DNA of 64,000 nt from assembly GCA_037176725.1 (NCBI GenBank), contig JAZBRS010000074.1, forward strand, positions 64,732,001 through 64,796,000, read 5' to 3'. The notes beneath the pieces were generated by a model. It saw only the letters and a program-made list of their open reading frames with translations, ran no database searches and was not told where the DNA came from. A program made the position numbers and the translations under genes. Shown here in pieces: positions 1 through 9,277 of the stretch. This DNA is from Posidonia oceanica (Eukaryota; Streptophyta; Magnoliopsida; Alismatales; Posidoniaceae). The stretch's first letter is position 1, and every line of letters starts with the position of its first letter.

Positions 1-1
1 A

Positions 2-1060
2 ACGCTTCAAGTACATGCCGGGACCTGTGGCCCGCACATGAACGGTGTCCTTTTAGCTAAGAAGATCATGCTCCAAGGGTATTTCTGGCAAACCATGGAA
101 GCGGACTGTTGCCGTTTCGTGCGTAAATGCCACAACTGTCAGATCCACGGCAATTTCATCAAGGCTCCCCCTCATCAGCTGCACAACATGTCCTCGCCAT
201 GGCCTTTCTCCACCTGGGGGATCGACGTCATTGGCGCAATACACCCTGCTGCTTCGAACGGCCATCGCTTCATCATGGTGGCAATAGACTACTTCACTAA
301 GTGGGTGGAAGCGGGTTCTTACAGGACAGTCACCGCAGTGGCAACCGAAAAGTTCATCAGAAACAACATCGTTGCCCGGTACGGGGTCCCTCACTCTATC
401 ATCTCTGATAATGGCACGAACTTCATTGCCAAAAGAACTGAGGAGTTCCTACAGAATTTCAGAATCAAGCATCACCGCTCTTCACCATACCGGCCTCAGA
501 TGAATGGAGCGGTGGAGTCTGCCAACAAGAACATCATCAAGATCATGAAGAAGATGGCAGAAACCCACAAGGATTGGCACGACAAGCTCCCGTACGCACT
601 CTGGGCGTACAGGACATCAATCCGGACCTCGACAGGAGCCACCCCGTACTCGCTGGTGTACGGCATGGAAGCGGTATTGCCTGTTGAAGTGGAGATCCCC
701 TCACTGCGGATCTTGCGAGAAGCTGAGTTGGAAGAGGCAGAATGGGCCGAAGACCGCTGCATCCAACTGAACCTGATTGATGAGCACAGACTACAAGCCA
801 TGCACAATGCCCATTGTTATCAGAAGCGAATGGCTAGAGCGTTCTTGAAGAAAGTCCGGCCCAGAAGCTTCCAGCCCGGAGATCTTGTTCTACGTGCCAT
901 TCATCTACCGGACGGTCGAGGCAAATTCCGACCTAATTGGCGCGGACCCTTTGTAGTTAAGCAGATCTTCCCAGGCGGCGCAGTAACTCTTGAGGACATG
1001 GACCAGGTCGAGCAGTCCGAGCCGGTCAACATGTGCTACCTCAAGAAGTACTATCAGTAG
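2..1060 (+). CDS. pol: Element A integrase, C-terminal part of pol (5' end outside window)
   Basis: This is the integrase that inserts the DNA copy of the element into the chromosome. The frame is open from base 2, so the start lies left of the window; the Met at 38 is internal. An HHCC-type zinc region is visible (HAGTCGPH, then CHNC). The catalytic triad is D at 224-226 (GIDVIG), D at 407-409 (SDNGTNF) and E at 515-517 (GAVESANK), giving the retroviral D-D-35-E spacing. A basic C-terminal region with FRPNWRGPFVV follows, and the frame ends LKKYYQ. It is closely similar to the integrases of elements B (30150-31210) and D, with no stop in the part seen. It is certain as integrase; whether the upstream pol is intact cannot be seen. 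Confidence 0.95.
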   Translation, partial: TLQVHAGTCGPHMNGVLLAKKIMLQGYFWQTMEADCCRFVRKCHNCQIHGNFIKAPPHQLHNMSSPWPFSTWGIDVIGAIHPAASNGHRFIMVAIDYFTKWVEAGSYRTVTAVATEKFIRNNIVARYGVPHSIISDNGTNFIAKRTEEFLQNFRIKHHRSSPYRPQMNGAVESANKNIIKIMKKMAETHKDWHDKLPYALWAYRTSIRTSTGATPYSLVYGMEAVLPVEVEIPSLRILREAELEEAEWAEDRCIQLNLIDEHRLQAMHNAHCYQKRMARAFLKKVRPRSFQPGDLVLRAIHLPDGRGKFRPNWRGPFVVKQIFPGGAVTLEDMDQVEQSEPVNMCYLKKYYQ

Positions 1061-2406
1061 CTGGGAGTAGCCATTGCGGATTCTTCCTCCCATTTGTCAT
1101 GTTCTCGCCATTTGCATGACTTTGTATCTCTCTTCGCTCTATCTCCTCCCCACTTCACCTCATCCCATTTCTTACATTTCAGCACTCCTGTGCATCCCTG
1201 CTCATCCCATTCACATCTCTTATCAAATCATACATTGCATAGTTGCCCGGTGATGAAAACCGGAGGTGCCTGCCTGCTGCGAAAGGAGTCTCCCGACCTC
1301 ACCTGATACTACTTAGGTGTCTTGACTAGTGAGGGAGCCACCACTCAATGAGAGCGGGCGAAATGCCCAAACCCCTAAGGACTTACGCCCTTTAGAAGAG
1401 TGCTAGGTGTTAGTCAGAAAGCAGTACATATCCCAGCCTAGATGTGCGGAAAAAGAGAGAGAAAGAGAGAGCCAAAAGTCTGTACCTGAAAGACCCTAAC
1501 GCCCGTCTCCCCTGGGGGAGGGAACAGCGGAAACCTGCGAGCCAAAAAAAAAAAAAGGAAAAAAAGGGGAACGAAAAAAAAAGCAAAAAAAAAAGGAAAA
1601 AAAAAACAACAAAAGAAGAATGATAGAAAAGAAAAGGGAGAGGGGGGGAAAGGCCCCATTCCTGCAAAAAAAAAAAATAATAAAAGAAAAAAAAGAGAAG
1701 AAGAGAACAAAGGCAGGCCGCGTAACCCCGCACCTCTCACCTACCCCAGAAAAGAGTTAAAGCCCGGATCGAGTCCTCCTTGCTTCCAAAATAGGAATGA
1801 GGAGAGCTCTGCACACCGACATTAAAAAAAAAAGAGAGAAGAAAGAGGTAAGAGTGAGTGTAAGTCCTTGAGAGTTTGACATGGAGCCCGTCCTCTCTAC
1901 ACCACCACTAAACATCACCAACATCCTTTCCTCGAGTGCCACCAACAAGTTAGGAGTCTGAGTAGAGTCCGGTGAGTTAAGGACCGCTCCCTTTCCATAC
2001 AGCAGGCACCAAAGCACCCCGATACTGAGGGCAAACTACACCAAATCACACGCATCTGCATTTTCCAGTCATCTCCACCCTCTCTGATCATCCCACTCCG
2101 CAAAGGCTTACTCCAGCGCTGAGACAGTACCCCTACTTAGCATGCGTTGGCACCGTCAGGCTGCGACAACCCGGGGTTCCCGACAGTTCCCGCCACATCA
2201 ACAGAATACCCTTATGCTTATACATGCTCAATTGCCATAGTCTGAATGTTTACTGCTAAATGTGTTGCCCCTATTTCTACCAATTTCAGAATCTGCTTTC
2301 ACATGATGGTTTTGTGCCTATATGAGCTCTGATAATTCACAGTCTTGGCAACAGGTATCTGAAGACTCTTGTAACGGCCGTCTGCCCACACCCTGCGATC
2401 TGTGCA
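1061..2406 (+). other. Element A spacer between pol and the extra ORF
   Basis: No convincing coding frame. The first 370 bases (about 1230-1430: GGTGATGAAAAC, CTCACCTGATACTACTTAG, GAGGGAGCCACCACT) are well conserved in B (31370-31520) and D (43480-43690, minus strand) although non-coding. About 1440-1700 is an almost pure A/G tract with runs of 8-12 A. The remainder up to the ATG at 2407 matches the equivalent part of B only loosely. Confidence 0.75.
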
Positions 2407-3609
2407 ATGGGTTTCCCCACCTTGGTAACCCCCACACACTGTTCTGAGATCCTGCGAGAATGGATCGGCAAGCTTACAAAAGATGACTGTGAGAAGCTGC
2501 GCCTGTGGGGTATTCCGACCAAACTGCTCAAGGCTGCTGATGTAGAGGTGAGCCGCCATCTTCTGTGTGCTGCTGCGCGATTCTGGAAACCAGCACACCA
2601 TGTCTTCCGTTTCGGCAGAACTGAGCTGACACCCACACTGGAAGAAGTGCGCCGGATCTGCGGCTTTTCCAAGATCTTGGGGCCGCCCATCTTCATGAGG
2701 CGTGACGGATACATGGCAGTCCTGAAACAGCTGACCGGCCTCTCTACCCAAAGTTGCCAGCAGAAGCTGATTTGTACTAGCGGGCCCATGCCTCTGCTTC
2801 GCCTAACGTACTTTGATGATATTGTGGAAAAGCGCACTGAACTCGGAGACGAGTTGTGGCTCCGAGGGTTTGTCACCCGTTTCCTAGGCGAGCTGGTCTT
2901 TACTCATGGCAAGGTAACAGTGGCCGTCGAGATCGCTGAAATAGCACTCGCCGTGGTGACTCGCCAGATAGACCTAGCACCGGTTGTCTTGGCAGAAACC
3001 TACCGCGGTCTGGACCGCATCTCGCACCGCTGCCGCCACTTTCATGGGTGCGGATCATTCATTCAGGTCTGGCTAGCAGCACACACTGAGATAGACCTTC
3101 TGCACCCCCAAGTGCATGCTTTCGAGGCCTACTGCAACAGCGGCCATGCCAAGGCAGTCAAGAGCGTCAAGGAAGAATATGAAAGGCTATCGGGACTGAC
3201 AGACGACACAGTCACATGGCGCATCATTCCTTCTGCAGCCGAAGCATTCACTGTCTTCTTCAATGAACGCGGCATGCAGTTGGTTGTGCTACCAGGATTT
3301 ACTGCGGGTGTAGAATATCACCCTATCAGAGTCATGCGTCAGTTCGGCTTCCAGCAGGGCGCCTTTGTCGACAGCACAGCGCTTAAGCTCCTTCAAGAAT
3401 ACCCCCTCAGTACAATTGCCCCCACGAAGGAGCTGGCCAACCTGATGCAGCATGGGGTGCGATCAATAGACATCGCTGCAGTAAGAGGTGTAGGGTGTAC
3501 CCCTGAGTACATCACTGAAGTGCAGGACCTCTGGCCCCTTGACGAAGTCCCGCTGAGCGGTCCCTTGTTCCCTGACTCTGGAAAATCAAAGAAGGCCCGA
3601 ATCAGCTAG
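2407..3609 (+). CDS. Element A extra ORF: plant-mobile-domain/DUF7745-like protein, 400 aa
   Basis: An intact 400-residue ORF lies 1.35 kb downstream of pol, starting at ATG 2407 and ending TAG. The N-terminal half resembles the aminotransferase-like plant mobile domain/DUF7745 family found in plant transposons: LREWIGKLTKDDCEKL, then DVEVSRHLLCAAARFWKPAH, then HVFRFGRTELTPTLEEVRRI (residues about 15-85). The family's function is unknown. There is no obvious signal peptide or membrane segment. The C terminus is basic (KSKKARIS). Element B has the same ORF at the same place and of the same length (400 codons), broken by one stop. Many A/B differences fall at third codon positions, so the protein appears to have been under constraint. 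How it is translated (splicing, internal initiation) is not visible. Family assignment is from memory of its motifs and needs a profile search. Confidence 0.82.
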   Translation: MGFPTLVTPTHCSEILREWIGKLTKDDCEKLRLWGIPTKLLKAADVEVSRHLLCAAARFWKPAHHVFRFGRTELTPTLEEVRRICGFSKILGPPIFMRRDGYMAVLKQLTGLSTQSCQQKLICTSGPMPLLRLTYFDDIVEKRTELGDELWLRGFVTRFLGELVFTHGKVTVAVEIAEIALAVVTRQIDLAPVVLAETYRGLDRISHRCRHFHGCGSFIQVWLAAHTEIDLLHPQVHAFEAYCNSGHAKAVKSVKEEYERLSGLTDDTVTWRIIPSAAEAFTVFFNERGMQLVVLPGFTAGVEYHPIRVMRQFGFQQGAFVDSTALKLLQEYPLSTIAPTKELANLMQHGVRSIDIAAVRGVGCTPEYITEVQDLWPLDEVPLSGPLFPDSGKSKKARIS

Positions 3610-4060
3610 AGCCATCATGCAGCTGTCATTCTGTCTTCCTTTCAAGTTGTGCTGTACTTCTCGGCCTGTCACGGGCATGTAACCAACAATTCTATCAATG
3701 CAAAACTGTTTTGCGCTGGCTGTTCACATTTCAAAGCTGATCATGCATTCCATGCTCCTCGTCGCTCACGATTGGAGGCCCCTTGGCCCGACTGATTGCT
3801 CGCATTACGCAGGAAAGTCCTCAGCAAACGACCCAGGCTCCAGGACCTCTGTGAACCCGCACCGTCCGACCTGCCATCGGACATCCCTGGCTGAGTCTCC
3901 TTTGGGCTGGTACCCCAAACTACTCGTCTGACAAACACGTCAGTTTTGTCCACCCTTCGCTTTTCTCGATACCAGGGACGTTTCGACCAACCCCTGGTAT
4001 CATCCTGATACCAGGGGCATCTTTTCAGACGCCCCGCGGTATCTCACCCTTGTTCTCATT
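3610..4060 (+). other. Element A 3' UTR, first part with structured motifs
   Basis: Non-coding. It contains a pseudoknot-like unit at 3904-3924 (GGG-CT-GGTA-C-CCC-AAAC-TACT) and a perfect 11-bp inverted repeat at 3991-4017. The same motifs recur in element B at 34205-34606 and 34389-34698. Confidence 0.7.
3991..4017 (+). repeat. Perfect 11-bp hairpin in element A 3' UTR
   Basis: Arms CCCCTGGTATC (3991-4001) and GATACCAGGGG (4007-4017) with loop ATCCT. Element B carries an identical copy (34389-34415) and a variant in which one pair of bases changed on both arms (34672-34698). Confidence 0.9.
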
Positions 4061-4445
4061 CCCTCTTTGCCGGCCGATAAGTCCGATATCTTATCACCTT
4101 TCCTAATCAATCAATCTCATCATGATCTCATCTCCTCTTTGCCGGCCGATAAGTCCGATATCTTATCACCCTTTTTAATCAAGCTCTCATCATTACCTCA
4201 CCCCCCTTCTTTAGCATTAGTTCTCATCATTACCTCACCCCCCTTCTTTAGCATTAGTTCTCATCATTACCTCACCCCCTTCTTTAGCATTAGTTCTCAT
4301 CATTACCTCATCCCCCTTCTTTAGCATTAGTTCTCATCATTACCTCATCCCCCTTCTTTAGCAATAGCTCTCATCATTACCTCATCTCCCTCTTTAGAAG
4401 TAGCCTCTCATCATGATCTCATCCCCTCTTTTCAAGCAATCAATC
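4060..4445 (+). repeat. Element A tandem repeat, about 37-bp period
   Basis: About six to seven head-to-tail copies of a CT-rich unit (CTCATCATTACCTCACCCCC then CTTCTTTAGCATTAGTT). It is preceded by two units containing CGG-CC-GATAAG-T-CCG-ATAT-CTTATC (first GATAAG at 4076-4081, CTTATC at 4090-4095). A related array of 36-bp units occupies 34784-35800 in B. Tandem repeats in the 3' UTR are a known feature of Ogre-type elements. Confidence 0.88.
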
Positions 4446-4526
4446 ATTCATCAATCAATCACTCATCAATCAATCACTCATCAACCAATCACTCATCACT
4501 CGGTCATTCATCAATCAAGCACCCTT
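4446..4526 (+). repeat. Short ATCAATCA-rich repeat
   Basis: Degenerate repeats of CACTCATCAATCAATCA link the 37-bp array to the pseudoknot-like array. No further signal is seen. Confidence 0.7.
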
Positions 4527-5634
4527 AGGCTGATATCCTAAACTATCAACAATCAAGCACTCTCAGGCTGATATTCCTAAACTATCTACTCCCAGGCTGA
4601 TATTCCTAAACTATCTATTCTCAGGCTGATATCCTAAACTATCTATTCTCAGGCTGATATTCCTAAACTATCTATCTTCTGGCCGATCCATGGTTGGCCC
4701 GCAGTTGTGTTATACGGCTGACATCCAGTAACTGTCCCTCGCAATGCCGCTAGGCTGATAACCTAAACTATCGATCTAGGCTGATAACCTAAACTATCGC
4801 TAGGCTGATATCCTAAACTATCTATCTAGGCTGATATCCTAAACTATCCGGCATCTGCGTTATACGGCTGACATCCAGTAACTGTCCCTCGTAATTGCCC
4901 TTTCCAGTTGATAGGACTGTAAACTATCTATCTAGGCTGATATCCTAAACTATCGATCTAGGCTGATAACCTAAACTATCGATCTAGGCTGATATCCTAA
5001 ACTATCCATGGCAATTACGTTATACGGCTGATATCCAGTAACTATCCCTTGCAATTGCTCTTTCTAGGCTGATAACCTAAACTATCGCTAGGCTGATATC
5101 CTAAACTATCGATCTAGGCTGATAACCTAAACTATCGATCTAGGCTGATATCCTAAACTATTTATCGCAATTGCATTATACGGCTGACATCCAGTAACTG
5201 TCCCTCGCAATGCCGCTAGGCTGATAACCTAAACTATCTATCTAGGCTGATAACCTAAACTATCGCTAGGCTGATATCCTAAACTATCTATCTAGGCTGA
5301 TATCCTAAACTATCCGGCATTTGCGTTATACGGCTGATATCCAGTAACTATCACTCATGGTTTGCCCTTTCCAGTTGATAGGACTGTAAACTATCTATCC
5401 AGGCTGATAACCTAAACTATCGCTAGGCTGATATCCTAAACTATCTATCCAGGCTGATATCCTAAACTATCTATGGCAACCATGTTATACGGCTGATATC
5501 CAGTAACTATCACTCACAACTGCGCCTTCCGGTTGATAGGACCGTAAACTATCGTTCCGGTTGATAGGACCGTAAACTATCGCCCTCGGCTGATGATCCG
5601 AAACTCATCCGGTCGATAAGTCCGACAACTTATC
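4527..5634 (+). repeat. Element A chain of about 35 pseudoknot-like units
   Basis: The array is built from 20-26-bp units of the form S1-L1-S2-L2-S1'-L3-S2'. The commonest is AGG-CT-GATA-T-CCT-AAAC-TATC (first at 4527-4547). Other units are CAGT-T-GATAG-G-ACTG-TAAA-CTATC, CGGT-T-GATAG-G-ACCG-TAAA-CTATC, CGG-CT-GATGA-T-CCG-AAAC-TCATC (5587-5609) and CGG-TC-GATAAG-T-CCG-ACAA-CTTATC (5610-5634). Both pairings are kept in each variant. Between groups lies a linker unit (ACGG-CT-GACA ... TGTC or GATA ... TATC). Five groups of four units are enclosed by outer arms: 4740-4749/4849-4859, 4890-4899/5010-5019, 5050-5058/5167-5175, 5206-5215/5315-5325 and 5356-5366/5475-5484. The repeat is certain; RNA folding is inferred. 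Confidence 0.85.
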
Positions 5635-6013
5635 ACCCCCCCGCGCGACTTCGTCCCAAAAGACGGAGCCCCGCATCCTTCTGCGTCTGGGAAGAGGTCC
5701 ACCTCTCCCGTCGCTCCTTTGTGGCTTCGGCTATCCTTCTTTTCGCGGCAGGTTTGGACCTCCCGTCAAGCACCGCGGTACACCGCAACGTCCCTTTTCA
5801 GCGTCGTCAGCATTGCCGGCGTCACCCGTGTCGCTTCGGTCCCCCCATCGGTACTAACTCCAGCACTAACTTTTGCATTGCACCCGCATTAGCATGCATC
5901 GCATACATGGCATCTCGTCCATTTGATCTGTACATTGCACTGCGGCAACGATCCATGATGTTCGGCGCATCCGTCGAATAAGTGGCTCACGCCGATAGCA
6001 ACCCTCTGCTCTC
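5635..6013 (+). other. Element A 3' UTR, last unstructured part
   Basis: A non-coding stretch of moderate GC. Similar sequence occurs at 36926-37390 in B (GCATTGCACTCGCATCAGCATGCAT, GCGGCAACG, AAGTAGCTCACGCC). The open frame at 5721-5981 starts at GTG/TTG-type codons and is not conserved, so no gene is called. Confidence 0.6.
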
Positions 6014-6112
6014 GCCGGTCAAATGGGGTGTCCCGTCAACCCTGAGCAGCGGCCTCGCTTCGCTCGGCCTCGCTCAAGGAGGGGCATCTGTTGACACCCT
6101 ATTTTGACAGGC
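6014..6112 (+). promoter_or_regulatory. Element A polypurine tract with bracketing stem
   Basis: The polypurine tract AAGGAGGGG (6076-6084) lies four bases before the LTR start at 6089 and should prime plus-strand DNA synthesis. Just upstream, TGAGC (6043-6047) and GCTCA (6072-6076) can pair. Outside that, 6014-6032 is complementary to 6093-6112, inside the LTR: 18 pairs including one G-U, with one mismatch and one bulged base. The same arrangement with compensatory changes is present in element B (37391-37489). Confidence 0.75.
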
Positions 6113-9100
6113 TGGATCGTTTGGAGCCTTCCGGTGGCTGCTGGACCCGAATCTAGACCCAAATCCACACCTTCTTCTCCTTCTTTCCCCTCAAAACAAG
6201 CCCAAACTCAACCTAGGATTACCCCCCTTTCCCGAACCTGAAAACCAACCAAAATCGATAGGAAAACTCACCCCTGATGACTTAGCAAACCCACCAAAAA
6301 GCCTGCAAAATCTCAAACCAGACCCCTCCCGAAAATCCTAGGAAACTTAGGCAAAAATACCCTTTTTCTACACCCCAAAACCCCTCCAAAACTTCCTCAA
6401 AACCAAACCAGAACTCTGGGAGCAGAACTAGAAACCCTAGACATCGCATCCGCCAAGTTTCGCTCCTTTCTGAGACTCCTAAGCCTTCCTTTTGCTTGAA
6501 TTATCGTTTTCTCTCTCCGGGATTATCGTTTTCTCTCTCCTCTCTCTCTCCTGATTATCATCTCTCTTTTCATCCCCTTCTTGTCCTTTCTCTGGCTTGG
6601 CTGTTGGCCCCCTTTGTACTCCTATCCTTTCTCTATCTTATTCCTATTTTTATTTTATTTTTAGCATTTTCCCTGTATTTTAAAAAATCTTTTCCCTCAA
6701 ACCTATCTCTTCCCCTTTTATTTTCCTTTTTCCCTTTTTCTTCTTCTTTTCCTTTTCCTTCTTCTCTCTTTTGCAAAAAACCATAAAAATCCTTAAAAAT
6801 CTGTAAAATCCCAAAACATAAAAGAAACAAGTCAGAATTCCAAGAAAAGCAACTAAAAAACATTAAACAAATGATTAAAAACTCAAACTTAACTAAATCA
6901 AGTTAAAAAGAAAACCAAGCATGCAAACTAAAAAATGCAAAACAAACTAAAAGAAAATACTGTAAAATCAAGTAAAAAGCTAAAATAAAGTCAGAACCTA
7001 CCCAAGATAAAAACCCCACTAAAAGAATTAAAAAACAAACCCTAAAGAGAAGAATTAAAAATCAAACACCAAAACAAGTAATTAAAGGAGACAAAAGACT
7101 TAACCTAATAAACATAAGGAAAAAACAACATAAAACTTAATTAAAAAAGAAAAAGAAAATACAGTTGAAAGACTTAAAAAACACTTAATCGAACCAGAAA
7201 AATCCAACTAAAAAACATCAAGAAGAATTAACAAATAAAAATCAAAAACATAGTTCAAAAGACTTAAGGAAGAAAAACATAAAAGACTAGAACTAAAAAG
7301 CCCAAAACCCTTTTAATTAATATGAAAATAAATCCTAAAAAATCCTGATTAGCATCCTAGAACACTTAACAAGAAAACACAATTTTAAAAACAATTTAAA
7401 AGGATTTAACCAACACTTAATCAAGTGGAAAACAAATTAAAAACAAAAGAAAGTCCTAAAACCCTAATCAAGCCTAAAACACACTAATTAACCTAAAAGC
7501 AGTCATTAAAAAAATCCAATTAAACACCTAACCTACAACCCAATTCATCTAATATTTTTGTTTATTTTTATCTTATTTTTTCCTATTTTATTTCCCTCCT
7601 TCTTTCCATCTTTCTTTCTTTCTTCCTTTTATCCTTTCTTTTCTTCCTTACTGGGCTCATCAGCCCGTTACCCTTTTTTTCTTTTTTTAAACCTCAGCCC
7701 ATAGCTACAGTCCGCCTCCGTCTTCCTCCTTCCTCTCCCGCGTTGCAGTGCTACAGTGTTCGCCGACCTGCAGCTCTGCAACAGTCTGCCATCTCCTGCT
7801 CGAGCCGGACGAGCACGCGCCGAACTCCGTCCGTGCACCTGCCACCACCTCTCCTCGGCATTCAATTGCGGCAGGCCTGCAAAACCAAGAAGAGAAGTCA
7901 TCAGAATCGAAGGCAGAAAGGAGGGGAAATCAGAGCCGATTTGAGGAGGAGAAGAGAGGAGAAAACCAGGAAGAACATCCCGGAAGAGAGGAGAGATCCC
8001 AGAGCGATCCTGAGCAAGAGAGAGAGCTCCGTTCTTCCTCCGAAATCCACCCAGAAAACGCAGACCTTCCGCTCCTCCTCCCACAGCGAACCAGAGCCCG
8101 AAACACCCCGAGAACAGCCCAGAATTCACCCCCCAATCTCACCCAAGCCACCTGCAACTCCTCCCTTCCTTCCCACAGAGAAACAGCCCAGCATTTCGCT
8201 CGAGAACGCCTGAAATCCGGACCGAACCCAACACCGACCCATTCCGAAATTACCCGCACCACAGTCCACCACATCCTCCCTAACTCCGCCCAGACACTCG
8301 CCGAAACACCACCTCCCTAAGCCGCCCAGCCTTCAGCCTTCTCCCCCACCACAGGCGAAATGCTCCACCACAAACACCTGCACCAGTTCCTGTCCGAAAT
8401 CCGCTCCAAACCCGAACTTCCCCTCCAGTCTCTTCTCGGCCTTTCTGAACACCCAGAACCCACCACCGGACCTCCAGCTTCCTCCCGGAGGGCTCTGCTC
8501 CATCGGACGAGTAGCAGACAGAGCCCCCCACCTCCGGCAGCAACCTGAGGACCCAAAAAAGCCGGTCCTTCACTCGAGCTACAGAATCTCCGTCCTATCG
8601 TCCAGGGAGCATCGGAGGATCACCCTGAGAAGGTTCCAGCCTCCGCGAGCGCACGACGACCACCGCTGCAACCGGACAGACGCCGCCGGCCAACTCCGAT
8701 ACTGTGGAGGTCGGGAGCACATTCCAGACGCGGGAGAAGGTATTTTCTCACCTCCTCAGCTCTCCCTCCTTCCTCTTCTGCTTCTCCGCCGCTCAGAAGC
8801 AAGCTTCCAGCCCTCCTGCTCCATTTTCGACTCGCCGGTCAGACCTTCTTCTCCGGCGACGATCTCCGGTCTTCACAGCGCTCCGACCAACAGAACACCG
8901 CTCCGACTCGCTCCGGAGCTCCGCACGGACGGCAGCAACAGCCTCCGCCGCTCTGCGCCTCCTCAGCCTCCCCTGTCGGCGGCCACGAGCGCTGCAACCT
9001 CTGTTGCTACAGTGTTCGTCGCCGCCGACGAGACACTGTTCATTAATTTTCTGATTTATATAGTTTAGATGTAAATATTGCATGTTTAGCTTAAGTTTTC

Positions 9101-9277
9101 CAATTTTTGCATTCCAGTCCTTCTGCCATTTATTATGCTTAGCTTTAAATTAAATACCATGCTAAATTGCTGTTTGTATTTATGTTTTTCAGTATTTGCT
9201 TTTCAGTCCTGTCACTGTGCGTTTCAGTTATAATATTTTGTAGTTTAGCCCCTCTGCTTTTGATTTTTGCATGTGGG
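6089..9277 (+). repeat. Element A 3' LTR, first part
   Basis: Begins TGTTGACACC directly after the polypurine tract. Contents in order: unique U3 start; a CT-rich block with repeated GATTATCGTTTTCTCTCT (6500-6580); an A-rich/AT-rich stretch without genes (about 6780-7660); a GC-rich and CT-rich block (7680-9040) whose apparent open frames are unconserved; a splice-donor-like site GAAG/GTATTT at 8740; a TATATA-like string near 9057. The sequence breaks at 9277 where the solo LTR C is inserted and continues at 15100. Confidence 0.9.
9273..9277. repeat. Target-site duplication of solo LTR C, left copy
   Basis: GTGGG immediately precedes the LTR terminus TGTAGCG and is repeated at 15095-15099 immediately after TCAACA. 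Confidence 0.93.

Noticed and set aside
1410..1740. Phe/Leu-rich minus-strand frames as membrane proteins
   Set aside because: They are translations of the purine tract; poly-A/G read backwards gives Phe, Ser and Leu.
2299..2876. Minus-strand open frames overlapping the extra ORF of A
   Set aside because: They are shadows of the conserved plus-strand ORF; the protein on that strand is not shared with B.
2407..3609. Extra ORF as a captured or independent host gene
   Set aside because: It occurs at the same position and length in both A and B, so it is part of the element.
6780..7560. AAACCCTAA-like strings suggesting telomeric repeats
   Set aside because: Only isolated matches in an A-rich LTR stretch; no tandem run.
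7740..9050. Several 60-190 codon frames in the GC-rich part of LTR A
   Set aside because: They are not conserved as proteins in the matching parts of B, C, D or E and lie inside an LTR.
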